Assembly: GCA_021806865.1 (NCBI GenBank)
Contig: JAKAPU010000024.1
Coordinates: forward strand, 1 to 24,403
Direction: 5' to 3'
Length of the DNA stretch: 24,403 nucleotides
DNA from: an archaeon
GTDB taxonomy: Archaea > Thermoproteota > Nitrososphaeria > Nitrososphaerales > CADDZS01
Shown here: piece after piece, positions 6,439 to 13,524 of the stretch
Layout of the letters: every line of letters begins with the position of its first letter
How positions within the stretch are numbered: the stretch's first letter is position 1
Translations under genes and position numbers: made by a program
The notes under the pieces: model-generated
Seen by the model: the letters and a program-made list of their open reading frames with translations, nothing else
What the model was told of the DNA's origin: nothing
Databases searched by the model: none

Positions 6439-6565
6439 GCCTGCGAACGATTTCCATTTTCTGACGGCATCTTTTGCAGACTGGCTCTTTCTTCTGGCTC
6501 GACAGTTCGAAAAAGTACGGCTCTTCGTTCTTCATTTCATCACAGAAATAGCACCTGAATTCCAA
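6407..6565 (-). CDS. Small zinc-ribbon-like protein (52 residues)
   Basis: A short frame encodes 52 residues with two CxxC knuckles: C5-x2-C8 (RCYFCDEM) and C30-x2-C33 (PVCKRCRQK), followed by a basic, charged C-terminal helix ending in KKK. This four-cysteine arrangement is that of a treble-clef or ribbon zinc domain. The start is TTG at 6565: an in-frame TGA lies two codons upstream, and the next ATG (6535) would lose the first CxxC. TTAAACGTAATT, read on the minus strand at 6593-6582, is centred about 23 nt upstream, at leaderless distance. The 3' end overlaps the nuclease gene by 32 bp. No function can be assigned; nucleic-acid or protein binding is the usual role of such proteins. The paired cysteines and spaced promoter argue against a chance frame. 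Confidence 0.65.
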   Translation of the reverse strand: MEFRCYFCDEMKNEEPYFFELSSQKKEPVCKRCRQKMEIVRRLKQADSEKKK

Positions 6566-6581
6566 AGTTCAAAAGACACGC

Positions 6582-6593
6582 AATTACGTTTAA
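6582..6593 (-). promoter_or_regulatory. TATA-like box of the small zinc-ribbon gene
   Basis: On the minus strand the segment reads TTAAACGTAATT and is centred about 23 nt before the TTG at 6565. It sits in the 70-nt gap after the TPR-like gene, so the zinc-ribbon gene can have its own leaderless transcript. Confidence 0.35.
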
Positions 6594-6635
6594 GTGAGAA
6601 TACCGGACGATTTGTCAATAATATTCTTTTCGAAG

Positions 6636-6989
6636 TCACTGAATCGATGGAGCCAGAGAGTACTTGAGCAGAGTAACTCGCTTGATCTCCACGAGATTGT
6701 TGACATTCTTGTAGCAATCAATGGCCTTTTCGAGTTCCCGAATAGCTTTCTTCCTCTTTTCAATATTAGGAATCTCTGGACATTCCAAGACTGCCTTTCC
6801 AGCGGTTTCAAACCACTTCGCTGCCTCTATGCCTTCGTCACACTTCATGTAGCATTCTGCTATCCATTCCATGAGACTAATTTTGGAGACTGGGTTCAGT
6901 CCGTTTTGAAGGTTCTCGGACAATACCTTCGCTGCAGCCCTGTACTCACCCTGTTTAATCTGCCAAAGCGCTTCTGATATGAAACCCAA
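6636..6989 (-). CDS. TPR-like helical protein, unknown function
   Basis: All-helical 117-residue protein with paired amphipathic helices in a tetratricopeptide-like rhythm: ALWQIKQGEYRAAAKVLSEN (8-27), SLMEWIAECYMKCDEGIEAA (38-57) and KAIRELEKAIDCYKNVNN (80-97). Gly/Tyr/Ala fall at TPR-like positions (GEYRAAAKVL), but the repeats are degenerate. Such proteins are protein-interaction scaffolds. The start is TTG at 6989; no ATG lies near, the frame stays open upstream, and an AT-rich stretch at 7005-7015 may be its promoter. There is no signal peptide or membrane helix. Neighbours are the small zinc-ribbon gene downstream and the thioesterase upstream, all on the minus strand but with gaps near 70 nt, so an operon is uncertain. 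Confidence 0.65.
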   Translation of the reverse strand: MGFISEALWQIKQGEYRAAAKVLSENLQNGLNPVSKISLMEWIAECYMKCDEGIEAAKWFETAGKAVLECPEIPNIEKRKKAIRELEKAIDCYKNVNNLVEIKRVTLLKYSLAPSIQ

Positions 6990-7057
6990 TTCTGATCGCC
7001 AACTATTGAATATGCTACAATTGCTAGGAATCTATGGACTAGCCCGATACCTGTGGG

Positions 7058-7540
7058 CTAGGAACCATTGCGTGCCGCTGCAAGCCTCTGGGCACGTCTT
7101 TCTTTAGCCTCGGTATATCTTCGTTTCTCATCAGCAGTTTCTGGAATAATCTCGGGGACAAGCGTTGGCTTTCCGCCCTCATCGAGGGCGACGAATGTCA
7201 AGTATGAGGAGCCTGTGTGAGTCACGAATCCCGTTTTGAGGTCACGAGCCTCGATTCTCACACCGATTTCCATGGAGGTGCTTCCCACGTAATTGACGGA
7301 CGCCTTCAAAATCAAAAGGTTTCCAATGAACACTGGCTCGTGAAAACTCATATGGTCGACAGAGGCGGTGACCGCCATTCTCCTACAGTGTAGAGCCGCG
7401 ACAGATCCAGCTATCTCATCCATCAGTTTCATTATGGTGCCGCCGTACACGTTTCCTCTGATGTTGGCGTCTTGCGGCATCATCAAGTGAGTCGCTACCA
7501 ATGCGGACTCGCTGACTTTTCGAGCCTCTCTGTGCTCCAT
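7058..7540 (-). CDS. Hotdog-fold acyl-CoA thioesterase
   Basis: Protein of 160 residues of the YciA/ACOT type, hydrolysing acyl-CoA to free acid and CoA in the cytoplasm. Seen: MMPQDANIRGNVYGGTIMKLMDEIAG, where the N-x-x-G-x-x-Y-G-G stretch and the following Asp form the active site; VDHMSFHEPVFIGNLL; and the central strand ASVNYVGSTSMEIGVRIEA. The C-terminus is a basic helical tail (ERRAQRLAAARNGS). The start is the ATG at 7540; the frame remains open to 7816 but that part runs through the divergent epimerase gene and has no family resemblance. The shared AT-rich element at 7571-7578 is about 34 nt upstream. The chain length of the acyl substrate cannot be told. Confidence 0.85.
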   Translation of the reverse strand: MEHREARKVSESALVATHLMMPQDANIRGNVYGGTIMKLMDEIAGSVAALHCRRMAVTASVDHMSFHEPVFIGNLLILKASVNYVGSTSMEIGVRIEARDLKTGFVTHTGSSYLTFVALDEGGKPTLVPEIIPETADEKRRYTEAKERRAQRLAAARNGS

Positions 7541-7570
7541 TTGATTTCGGACCCGAGCGACACTTAACGC

Positions 7571-7578
7571 AATTAAAT
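7571..7578. promoter_or_regulatory. Shared AT-rich element between divergent thioesterase and nnrE genes
   Basis: Only 61 nt separate the two ATG codons (7540 minus, 7602 plus). AATTAAAT lies in between, about 27 nt before the plus-strand ATG and about 34 nt before the minus-strand ATG. It may serve as TATA box for one or both genes, giving leaderless or short-leader mRNAs. Confidence 0.4.
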
Positions 7579-7601
7579 CAGTTTTGACTGATAATTCGGC
7601 A

Positions 7602-8303
7602 ATGAAAGTTTCGGAAAGACACGGATTTCTGAGTGTGGAAGAAAGACACGCTATATCGATGGAGGAAATGTCGAAACTGGAAACCGACTTTGAAAAGCTT
7701 GGGATCTCCAGATTAATCATGATGGAGAATGCTGGCGGTTCGATTGCAAGGCTGGTGTCAGAGCTCAGTCCTGCTGGCAAGGCCCGAGTCTGTCTATTCG
7801 CTGGGACTGGAAACAACGGTGGTGACGTATTTGTAACCGCGAGACACCTTTCCTACTGGTCCGATAGATTCGAACTTGAGCTTTGTTTGGTAGGTCACGC
7901 GACTGATATTCGTTCAATAGAAGCGCGAACGAACTGGAGTGTCCTGTGCAACATAGAAACCATAAAGAAAAGAGAGATCAATTCGGTCGAGGAATTGAGC
8001 TCAATGCGGAGCTCGCTGGAGACGTGCGATTTTGTAATCATTGGAATATTTGGAACAGGCTTCCATGGAATTCCTAGGGACCCTGCTAAAAGCCTAATTC
8101 AAATGATCAATGAATGTTCAAAACCCACGAAAATAAGCGTGGATGTCCCTTCAGGGCTGGAAGCAGATTCAGGCCATTTCCAGATAGCAGTGAAGTCGGA
8201 CTACACAATAACGATGCATGCTCCAAAGCGCGGCCTTCTTGCAGAGAGCGCAAAGCAGATTTGTGGGAATATTCTGATTGCGAATATAGGTCTTCCGCAG
8301 TGA
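7602..8303 (+). CDS. nnrE: NAD(P)H-hydrate epimerase, stand-alone YjeF N-terminal domain
   Basis: Protein of 233 residues that interconverts R and S forms of hydrated NAD(P)H, allowing repair by the dehydratase. Family motifs: MMENAGGSIARL, AGTGNNGGDVFVTARHL, FGTGFHG, SVDVPSGLEADSG and TITMHAPKRGLL. Many archaea and bacteria fuse this domain to the ADP-dependent dehydratase NnrD in one chain of about 500 residues; here only the epimerase part is present and the next gene is unrelated, so NnrD would be elsewhere. The ATG at 7602 fits leaderless distance from AATTAAAT; an in-frame TTG at 7584 would add six residues. The stop overlaps the next start as GTGA (8300-8303). Confidence 0.88.
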   Translation: MKVSERHGFLSVEERHAISMEEMSKLETDFEKLGISRLIMMENAGGSIARLVSELSPAGKARVCLFAGTGNNGGDVFVTARHLSYWSDRFELELCLVGHATDIRSIEARTNWSVLCNIETIKKREINSVEELSSMRSSLETCDFVIIGIFGTGFHGIPRDPAKSLIQMINECSKPTKISVDVPSGLEADSGHFQIAVKSDYTITMHAPKRGLLAESAKQICGNILIANIGLPQ

Positions 8304-8932
8304 AAGATGACCGAGTTTTCTTCGAGCAGATACCAGTTGGCTCCTTCAAGAATTTTGCATATCTGATTGCAGATCGGGAAACAAAGCTTGCTGTCATGGT
8401 GGATCCTGCGTGGGAGATAGAGTCTTTGTGGAACATGTTGAGAAACAACGGTTTCCAGTTGAGATACATAGTCAATACTCACTCGCACATGGATCACATT
8501 GAAGGGAATCAAAAGCTAAGGGAAAGATCAGGGGCCAAGATAGTCATGAATGAGGCGACTCTTGCGATGGCAGATCTGAAGGTGAAGGATGAAGAGTCTC
8601 TGAGAGTTGGGAATGCGCTCACACTCCGTTTCATTCACACGCCAGGCCATTCCCCAGAAAGCATGTGCATTCAGGTTAATGATTTCGCTCTGATTACTGG
8701 TGATACATTATTCATTGGGGAGTGCGGGCGGGTAGACTTGCCTGGAGGAGACGCCAACGCACTTTTCGATAGTTTTGAAAAGATAAGAAAACTTGATCCG
8801 AATCTCATTATTTATCCAGGACACGACTACGGGCCAGCGAAACATTCCTCTCTTGGCGAACAGTTGAAAACAAACTACACCCTAACACCAAGAAGTAGGG
8901 ATGATTTCATAGAGTTCATGATGACGCCCTAA
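8300..8932 (+). CDS. Metallo-beta-lactamase-fold hydrolase, glyoxalase II / persulfide dioxygenase-like
   Basis: Protein of 210 residues with metal-binding motifs THSHMDHIEG (HxHxDH), HTPGHSPESM, TGDTLFIGECGRVDLPGG and YPGHDYG. The last two, especially GRxDxxGG, resemble the ETHE1 persulfide dioxygenase and glyoxalase II branch. Possible roles are thioester hydrolysis (hydroxyacyl-thiol) or persulfide oxidation; sequence alone does not decide. The GTG at 8300 is chosen because it overlaps the nnrE stop in a GTGA, and the conserved domain begins soon after; the frame is open upstream but lies within nnrE. Translational coupling to a metabolite-repair enzyme suggests a damage-control role. Its TAA overlaps the convergent queC stop. 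Confidence 0.82.
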   Translation: MKDDRVFFEQIPVGSFKNFAYLIADRETKLAVMVDPAWEIESLWNMLRNNGFQLRYIVNTHSHMDHIEGNQKLRERSGAKIVMNEATLAMADLKVKDEESLRVGNALTLRFIHTPGHSPESMCIQVNDFALITGDTLFIGECGRVDLPGGDANALFDSFEKIRKLDPNLIIYPGHDYGPAKHSSLGEQLKTNYTLTPRSRDDFIEFMMTP

Positions 8933-9582
8933 TCGAATCGCCGCAAGAGTGGATCGGGAAGTCTAGCTTCCCGGAAAGCATTTGCTCTTAACACACAAGA
9001 TGGGCAGCTCCTACATGGTTCTTTATCAGATTTGTAGCAACTCCATGTATCTTCAAATGGGACTCCAAGCTTAATTCCAAGTTGGATTACTTCACGTTTT
9101 GACAGCTTGGAAAGTGGAAGGATTATACGTCCAGTCCTTGCTCCACTGATACGACCTTTTGTCATCGTTTGATTCAAAGACTTGAAGAAATAGGTTGAGG
9201 CATCTGGAAAAGATTTCACATCGTCCTTGTTGTGCCCACCAATTATGAATCTTGAGTCAGATATCTCTGCAATAGAGGCCGCGATTCCGTAGAATATGAT
9301 ATTTCGTGAAGGGATGTAAGCGCTTGGCGCCCTGTCGAGGGCGTGATTCTTCCTTTGCGTTTTGAGGTCGTCTATTTCCTTCAAGAAGTCTAGCCTGATT
9401 ATTCTGTTTGGACAATCTGCAGTTTTGGAGATCTTGGTACAGGCTGCGATTTCTCTCTTGCTTCTTCGAAAGTATTCGAACGACAAGGTCTCCACAGCTT
9501 GTCCGTGATCTAATGCCCAGTAGAGTGCAACCGTGGAATCGAGTCCGCCGGAGAGCAGTAGTATGCTTTTAGATTCGGCCAT
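8929..9582 (-). CDS. queC: 7-cyano-7-deazaguanine (preQ0) synthase QueC
   Basis: ATP-dependent ligase of 217 residues that turns 7-carboxy-7-deazaguanine and ammonia into preQ0, precursor of archaeosine in archaeal tRNA. Seen: PP-loop LLSGGLDST (9-17), SRNIIFYGIAAS, GGHNKDD, FPDAS, and the C-terminal zinc site with four cysteines (SCYKSDKEPCRSCPSC). The start is ATG at 9582 (MAESKS...); the frame is open a further 34 codons but those carry no family resemblance and cross the promoter region. TGAATATTCA at 9601-9610 lies at leaderless distance. No other queuosine/archaeosine genes are adjacent. The stop overlaps that of the convergent MBL gene by 4 bp. Confidence 0.9.
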   Translation of the reverse strand: MAESKSILLLSGGLDSTVALYWALDHGQAVETLSFEYFRRSKREIAACTKISKTADCPNRIIRLDFLKEIDDLKTQRKNHALDRAPSAYIPSRNIIFYGIAASIAEISDSRFIIGGHNKDDVKSFPDASTYFFKSLNQTMTKGRISGARTGRIILPLSKLSKREVIQLGIKLGVPFEDTWSCYKSDKEPCRSCPSCVLRANAFREARLPDPLLRRFD

Positions 9583-9600
9583 GGGAAATTCTGTGAACAC

Positions 9601-9610
9601 TGAATATTCA
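9601..9610 (-). promoter_or_regulatory. Palindromic TATA-like element of queC
   Basis: TGAATATTCA is a perfect 10-bp palindrome centred 23 nt upstream of the queC ATG (9582) on the minus strand. It can be a TATA-like box for a leaderless mRNA, or an operator. It lies in the 105-nt divergent gap before the SDR gene. Confidence 0.35.
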
Positions 9611-9648
9611 AGACTTGCGTAAAATTGTGCATCCCTAAACCCGAAAGG

Positions 9649-9657
9649 CTTTATGCA
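9649..9657 (+). promoter_or_regulatory. TATA-like box of the SDR gene
   Basis: CTTTATGCA lies about 35 nt before the ATG at 9688, implying a start of transcription near 9680 and a very short leader. The assignment rests on position and composition only. Confidence 0.35.
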
Positions 9658-9687
9658 AAAACGAGCAATCACATTACGAATCAATAC

Positions 9688-10470
9688 ATGTCTGCGTACT
9701 CGGCAAAGTTACTCCAAGGTAAACGGGTCGTGATCACAGGCGCAGGTAAGGGAATCGGGAGATCTGTAGCCATCACTTTAGCTCGAAATGGGGCTGATGT
9801 ATGCGTCGCTTCCCGAACCAAAGAAGATGTGGATGAACTCGTACGCGAGATCAATAAGACAAGTCCTGTCCGAGTACTAGGGATTGGTGCCGATGTAACC
9901 AAGAAACAAGATGCATCGAGATTGATTGCGGATTCGCTCAACTTCCTTGGAGGAATAGATGCGGTAGTTTGTGCCGCTGGTTTTCCTTTGCTTTCGGAAT
10001 TATGGGACAGACCGCTGCATGAGTTTGAAGAGGATGATTTGCTCAACGTCTTCAAGGTCGATGTAATAGGATCTTTTCTCGTAATCAAGGAGGCATTGCC
10101 AATAATGATCCGTCAAAATAGCGGTGTCATTGTAGCTTTCTCCTCCACACCAGCAGTCGCGGGCTATGAGAAGGGTGCACCTTACACTGTGGCAAAGGCG
10201 GCTAATTTGGGGCTGATAAAGGAGATTGCATCCGAATATGGAAAGCATAACATCCGAGCTTATGCCATTGCGCCTGGGAACATTAAGACAGGGCGTACAT
10301 TCGAAAGACTCACATCCGAAGAAAAATCGGCGCTCGCTAACGAGGCACCTATGAAGCGATGGGGGGAGCCAAACGAAGTGGGAGAGACTGTCTCTGCGCT
10401 AGTTTCGGACAAGTTTAGCTTTGTAACCGGCCAGACCATCATTGTAGATGGTGGAACAGTGATGCTTTGA
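9688..10470 (+). CDS. Short-chain dehydrogenase/reductase (SDR)
   Basis: Classical SDR of 260 residues. Cofactor motif TGAGKGIG (17-24), VCAAG for the adenine pocket, catalytic Ser in SSTPAVAG and YTVAK, and C-terminal IIVDGG. The residues after strand 2 (ASRT) put Arg where NAD enzymes have Asp, suggesting NADP(H). Family members include sugar dehydrogenases and 3-oxoacyl reductases. The next two genes encode glycerate kinase and a KDG-aldolase-like enzyme on the same strand, so oxidation of a sugar or aldehyde in that pathway is a reasonable guess. The start is ATG at 9688; the open frame upstream overlaps promoter sequence and lacks SDR features. The glycerate kinase gene follows after 20 nt. 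Confidence 0.85.
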   Translation: MSAYSAKLLQGKRVVITGAGKGIGRSVAITLARNGADVCVASRTKEDVDELVREINKTSPVRVLGIGADVTKKQDASRLIADSLNFLGGIDAVVCAAGFPLLSELWDRPLHEFEEDDLLNVFKVDVIGSFLVIKEALPIMIRQNSGVIVAFSSTPAVAGYEKGAPYTVAKAANLGLIKEIASEYGKHNIRAYAIAPGNIKTGRTFERLTSEEKSALANEAPMKRWGEPNEVGETVSALVSDKFSFVTGQTIIVDGGTVML

Positions 10471-10490
10471 TTTTGTGAGACTGAGACAAA

Positions 10491-11882
10491 TTGGTCCAGT
10501 TCTCTGACCATGGTTTGATTGTGAGCTCTGGCGAACGTGCAAAGAGATCTCTCATGCTCAGAGCATTCAGAGCAGCCATTCAGGCTGCCCAACCGAATGC
10601 ACTGATCAAGAACCGGATGAAGTTGATTAACGGGAGAATTCTGGTGATATCAGAAAGCAAAGTTCGACTAGATCTGAAAAGGTTTGACAAGCTAATCGTA
10701 GTGGGTGCGGGAAAGGCAGCGGGAGGAATGGCGGTGGCACTTGAGTCTATGCTTGGATCAACCATTGCATTTGGGGGAGCGGTCACGGTGCTCCAAGGGA
10801 CAGGAAATAATTATCACACTCGAAGGGTAACTATCAATGAAGCGACTCACCCGATGCCAAGTATTGTTGGCGTTAGGGCAACTAAGGAAATCGTGAAGTT
10901 GCTGGAATCAGCTACGGCTGACAGTCTTGTAATTTGTCTTTTTTCCGGAGGAGGGTCCTCTCTCATGTGCCTGCCAGCAGACGGCGTATCAGTAGCAGAA
11001 AAGACCAAAGTCACTAATCTACTATTGAAGAGTGGGGCGAGCATTGAGAAGATAAATTGTGTCAGAAAGCATCTGTCAAAGATCAAAGGGGGTTTGTTAC
11101 CGACCTACACACATGGGGCGACTATTCTGTCACTGATAATTTCAGATATTGTTGGAAATCCATTGGACTCGATAGCCTCCGGACCGACGGTCGCAGATTC
11201 CAGTTCGTTTGGAGAAGCAATTGCTGCTCTGAAGGAGTATGAAATTAATCGATTGGTTTCGCCAAACATTATGTCGCACTTAAGGCGCGGTAGCATGGGA
11301 TTGATTCCGGAGACGCCAAAGCCGGGAAACCACTTGCTCGATCGAGTTCAAAATGTGGTAATTGGAGACAACACAGTGGCCTGCGAAGCTGCGGTAGAAG
11401 AACTGTACAAGAAAATACCTTCGGTCTACTATCTAGGATCAGAGTGGGAAGGCACCGCGCGCGACGTTGGCAGCAACATGGCGTCCATGTTGTGCTCCCT
11501 TCGCAACGGTAGACTTCACAGTTCGTTGGCGACCCCCAGTGCGTTTGTCTGGGGTGGAGAAACAACGGTTAAGGTCACTGGCAAGGGTCGCGGCGGCAGG
11601 AACCAAGAGGGGGCCCTGAGTGCCATTGAAAGAATAGGCGGAAAAAGGGGCGTGTGCATTGGCTTTCTAGGAACCGATGGAAGAGATGGAAACTCCGATG
11701 CAGCAGGTGCCATCGTTGACTACTCGACCTTTCAAAAAGCCCAGGCAAAGAAGATCGAACCCTTGTTATACTTGAGGAACAACGACTCATACCATTTCTT
11801 CAAAAGAATCGGGTCTAGCCTACTCCGAACGGGTGACACCGGGACAAATGTTGCTGACGTTGGAATCGCGATCGTGAGCTAG
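10491..11882 (+). CDS. Glycerate 2-kinase (DUF4147/MOFRL family)
   Basis: Protein of 463 residues of the GckA/MOFRL family, which phosphorylates D-glycerate with ATP to 2-phosphoglycerate. Seen: VVGAGKAAGGMA, LFSGGGSSLM, RKHLSKIKGG, SDIVGNPLDSIASGPT, GRGGRNQEGAL, GTDGRDGNSDAAGA and the C-terminal MOFRL motif TGTNVADVGIAI. The start is TTG at 10491; an in-frame GTG at 10521 would shorten it by ten residues, nearer the family length of about 440. In archaea this kinase completes the non-phosphorylative Entner-Doudoroff route after KDG aldolase and glyceraldehyde oxidation. The downstream aldolase gene, 61 nt away, supports this role. Confidence 0.88.
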   Translation: MVQFSDHGLIVSSGERAKRSLMLRAFRAAIQAAQPNALIKNRMKLINGRILVISESKVRLDLKRFDKLIVVGAGKAAGGMAVALESMLGSTIAFGGAVTVLQGTGNNYHTRRVTINEATHPMPSIVGVRATKEIVKLLESATADSLVICLFSGGGSSLMCLPADGVSVAEKTKVTNLLLKSGASIEKINCVRKHLSKIKGGLLPTYTHGATILSLIISDIVGNPLDSIASGPTVADSSSFGEAIAALKEYEINRLVSPNIMSHLRRGSMGLIPETPKPGNHLLDRVQNVVIGDNTVACEAAVEELYKKIPSVYYLGSEWEGTARDVGSNMASMLCSLRNGRLHSSLATPSAFVWGGETTVKVTGKGRGGRNQEGALSAIERIGGKRGVCIGFLGTDGRDGNSDAAGAIVDYSTFQKAQAKKIEPLLYLRNNDSYHFFKRIGSSLLRTGDTGTNVADVGIAIVS

Positions 11883-11943
11883 CCTGAATGTGATGCGAGT
11901 CGACACCGATCTGAAGATATAGTTGCTTGGCTGATTTTCAAAT

Positions 11944-12870
11944 TTGGCTGGATTGGCTTTGAGAGAATTGAACCATGGATTCGTGCCGAGCGGAATCATA
12001 GTGCCAATGATCACTCCGTTCAAAGGTTCAGAGATGCGTGAGATTGACCATGCGAAGCTTCGGCGACTTACGGACTACCTGATTCAGAATGGCATCAGCG
12101 GGCTGATGGTGAACGGCACCTCAGGCGAATTCAGTTTGCAGAGTCACGAGGAGAGGAAAGCCGCTCTCAGAACCGTTTTGAACGCAGCGTCAAAAAGAAT
12201 TCCGGTGATTGCAGGCGTTTGCGAATCATCTACAAAGAATTCCCTAGATCTCGCTCTCGACGCAGAGGAAGCTGGCGCTGATGCGGTAATCGCAACGGGC
12301 CCGATCTACTACCGAACAAACGAAGCAGGATTGAAGTACCACTTCCAGACCATCATCGACAAAATCCGGCTTCCGTTAATGGTATACAACATCCCGAGTT
12401 GGATTGGGTACAACATTCCTCCGTCTATAGTATTGGATTTGGTACATAACAACCCAGGAAGAGTCGCTGGTGTCAAGTTCACAACAAATGACCTTGGACT
12501 ATTCCTGGAATACTTGAGACTGCTGAAGCATAGAATTTCTATAATGATAGGTTCTGATTTGTTGATATTTTCAGCTCTTGAACTCGGAGCTGCCGGCGCA
12601 GTTGTGGGTTCTGCCAATGTCCTGCCTGCCGAAACATCTCAGATCTTCAGCAACTTTGCCTCTGGCCAGAAAGATAGCGCAAATAAGATTCAGGCGAGGA
12701 TTGATTCATTCGCTAATGCGATGGGATTGGGTACATATCCATCGGCTTTGAAGGCAGGTCTGGAGTATCTAGGGATGGATATGGGACAAGTTCGCCCGCC
12801 CCTGATGCCACTGACAAAGGCGGAAGTAGTCAAGGTGCAAAAAGCTCTGGCTTGGAAGAAGAAGCGGTGA
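11944..12870 (+). CDS. DapA-family class I aldolase, probably 2-keto-3-deoxygluconate (KDG) aldolase-like
   Basis: TIM-barrel enzyme of 308 residues. Schiff-base lysine K178 (GVKFTTND), catalytic tyrosine Y148 (MVYNIP) and the keto-acid-binding loop NGTSGEF (57-63) are present. Dihydrodipicolinate synthase normally has Arg in YNVPSRTG to hold aspartate semialdehyde; here the motif is YNIPSWIG, with Trp at that place, arguing against lysine synthesis. Together with the glycerate kinase upstream, cleavage of KDG or a similar 2-keto-3-deoxy acid to pyruvate and glyceraldehyde is the best guess; N-acetylneuraminate lyase-like or other aldolase activity remains possible. Several TTG codons at the 5' end (11944, 11956, 11962) could start translation. 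The C-terminus is lysine-rich. Confidence 0.82.
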   Translation: MAGLALRELNHGFVPSGIIVPMITPFKGSEMREIDHAKLRRLTDYLIQNGISGLMVNGTSGEFSLQSHEERKAALRTVLNAASKRIPVIAGVCESSTKNSLDLALDAEEAGADAVIATGPIYYRTNEAGLKYHFQTIIDKIRLPLMVYNIPSWIGYNIPPSIVLDLVHNNPGRVAGVKFTTNDLGLFLEYLRLLKHRISIMIGSDLLIFSALELGAAGAVVGSANVLPAETSQIFSNFASGQKDSANKIQARIDSFANAMGLGTYPSALKAGLEYLGMDMGQVRPPLMPLTKAEVVKVQKALAWKKKR

Positions 12871-13014
12871 ACGATATCTTCCTTCGTGGTTTATCGACTC
12901 AAAATGAGCACTCCATTTTTCCCTTCAGCTCATTATTCACACTCGCAGATCTTCAGCTGTTCCTTCGATTGATAGAACAATATACGCATAATAATACAAG
13001 GGCTGACTCTTTAC
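12871..13014 (+). promoter_or_regulatory. Intergenic region with promoter of the purE-led purine operon
   Basis: This gap of 144 nt holds a T-rich patch (12914-12924) that could end the aldolase transcript, and an AT-rich block AATATACGCATAATAATA (12979-12996). The block lies about 28-45 nt before the purE ATG at 13024, so it is the likely TATA region for the plus-strand purine genes. I see no palindromic purine-repressor-like site. Confidence 0.4.
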
Positions 13015-13023
13015 GTGGATCTC

Positions 13024-13506
13024 ATGGCTCAGAAGATCGTGATAGTTTTGGGCTCCAAAAGCGATGTCGAGTTCGCCGAGAAGATCAAATCGACCGCTTT
13101 GCAGTATTCTATCGGCTGTGAAATGAGAATCGCCTCTGCTCATCGAAGTCCGGAATTTCTGCTCAGACTTCTCCGCGAATATTCGACCTCGGGAGACTCA
13201 ATTGTGGTAATCGCAGTGGCAGGGCTCTCAGACGCACTTTCGGGGGTCGTGGCAGCTCAACGACTATTCCCAGTCATAGCTTGTCCGCCGGACCTCGATA
13301 AGTACCAATCCTCCAAAATATTTTCTAGCGCTTTCACTCCATCGGATGTTCCGGTGGCATTCGTGAGCGATCCAGCAAAGGCGGCTCATGTTGCTGCTCA
13401 GATATTTGCTTTGAGCAATCCGGCTCTTCTGAACATGATTCAGAACGCGGTGAAGTCAAAGATAAGTCAAATAGAAGAGGATGACTCAAAGTTGAGACGA
13501 ACTTGA
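13024..13506 (+). CDS. purE: AIR carboxylase PurE, class II-like
   Basis: Protein of 160 residues carboxylating aminoimidazole ribotide to CAIR. N-terminal VLGSKSD (8-14) and SAHRSPE (38-44, with the catalytic His) are general PurE motifs. The loop AVAGLSDALSG (64-74), then FPVIACPP (82-89), and C-terminal AAQIFALSN (124-132) match the animal PAICS carboxylase domain (AVAGRSNGLG, YPVISCPP, AAQIFGLSN) rather than bacterial class I (GAGGAAHLPG). Class II enzymes use CO2 directly and need no PurK; no purK is in this cluster. The start is the ATG at 13024; the in-frame GTG at 13015 is an alternative. It is the first gene of the plus-strand purine run and purC follows after 18 nt. Confidence 0.88.
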   Translation: MAQKIVIVLGSKSDVEFAEKIKSTALQYSIGCEMRIASAHRSPEFLLRLLREYSTSGDSIVVIAVAGLSDALSGVVAAQRLFPVIACPPDLDKYQSSKIFSSAFTPSDVPVAFVSDPAKAAHVAAQIFALSNPALLNMIQNAVKSKISQIEEDDSKLRRT

Positions 13507-13524
13507 TCTCGAAAGTGATTACAT

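Noticed and set aside
6594..6977. Plus-strand frame of 127 codons opposite the TPR-like gene
   Set aside because: Its composition (many Phe, Leu, Cys and Ser) looks like the reverse of a helical gene, and the minus-strand reading has clear amphipathic repeats.
7541..7816. Upstream extension of the thioesterase frame
   Set aside because: It runs antisense through the 5' part of nnrE and the shared promoter, and the hotdog domain begins after the ATG at 7540.
8114..8299. Upstream extension of the MBL hydrolase frame
   Set aside because: It overlaps nnrE in another frame and shows no MBL resemblance; the GTG at 8300 makes a GTGA overlap and begins the conserved domain.
9583..9684. N-terminal extension of QueC
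   Set aside because: Its 34 codons lack conservation signals and cover the divergent promoter region; the PP-loop starts properly from the ATG at 9582.
11944..12870. Calling the aldolase dihydrodipicolinate synthase (DapA)
   Set aside because: The catalytic Lys and Tyr are shared by the whole family, but the Arg that binds aspartate semialdehyde is replaced by Trp, and the neighbours are glycerate kinase and SDR rather than lysine genes.
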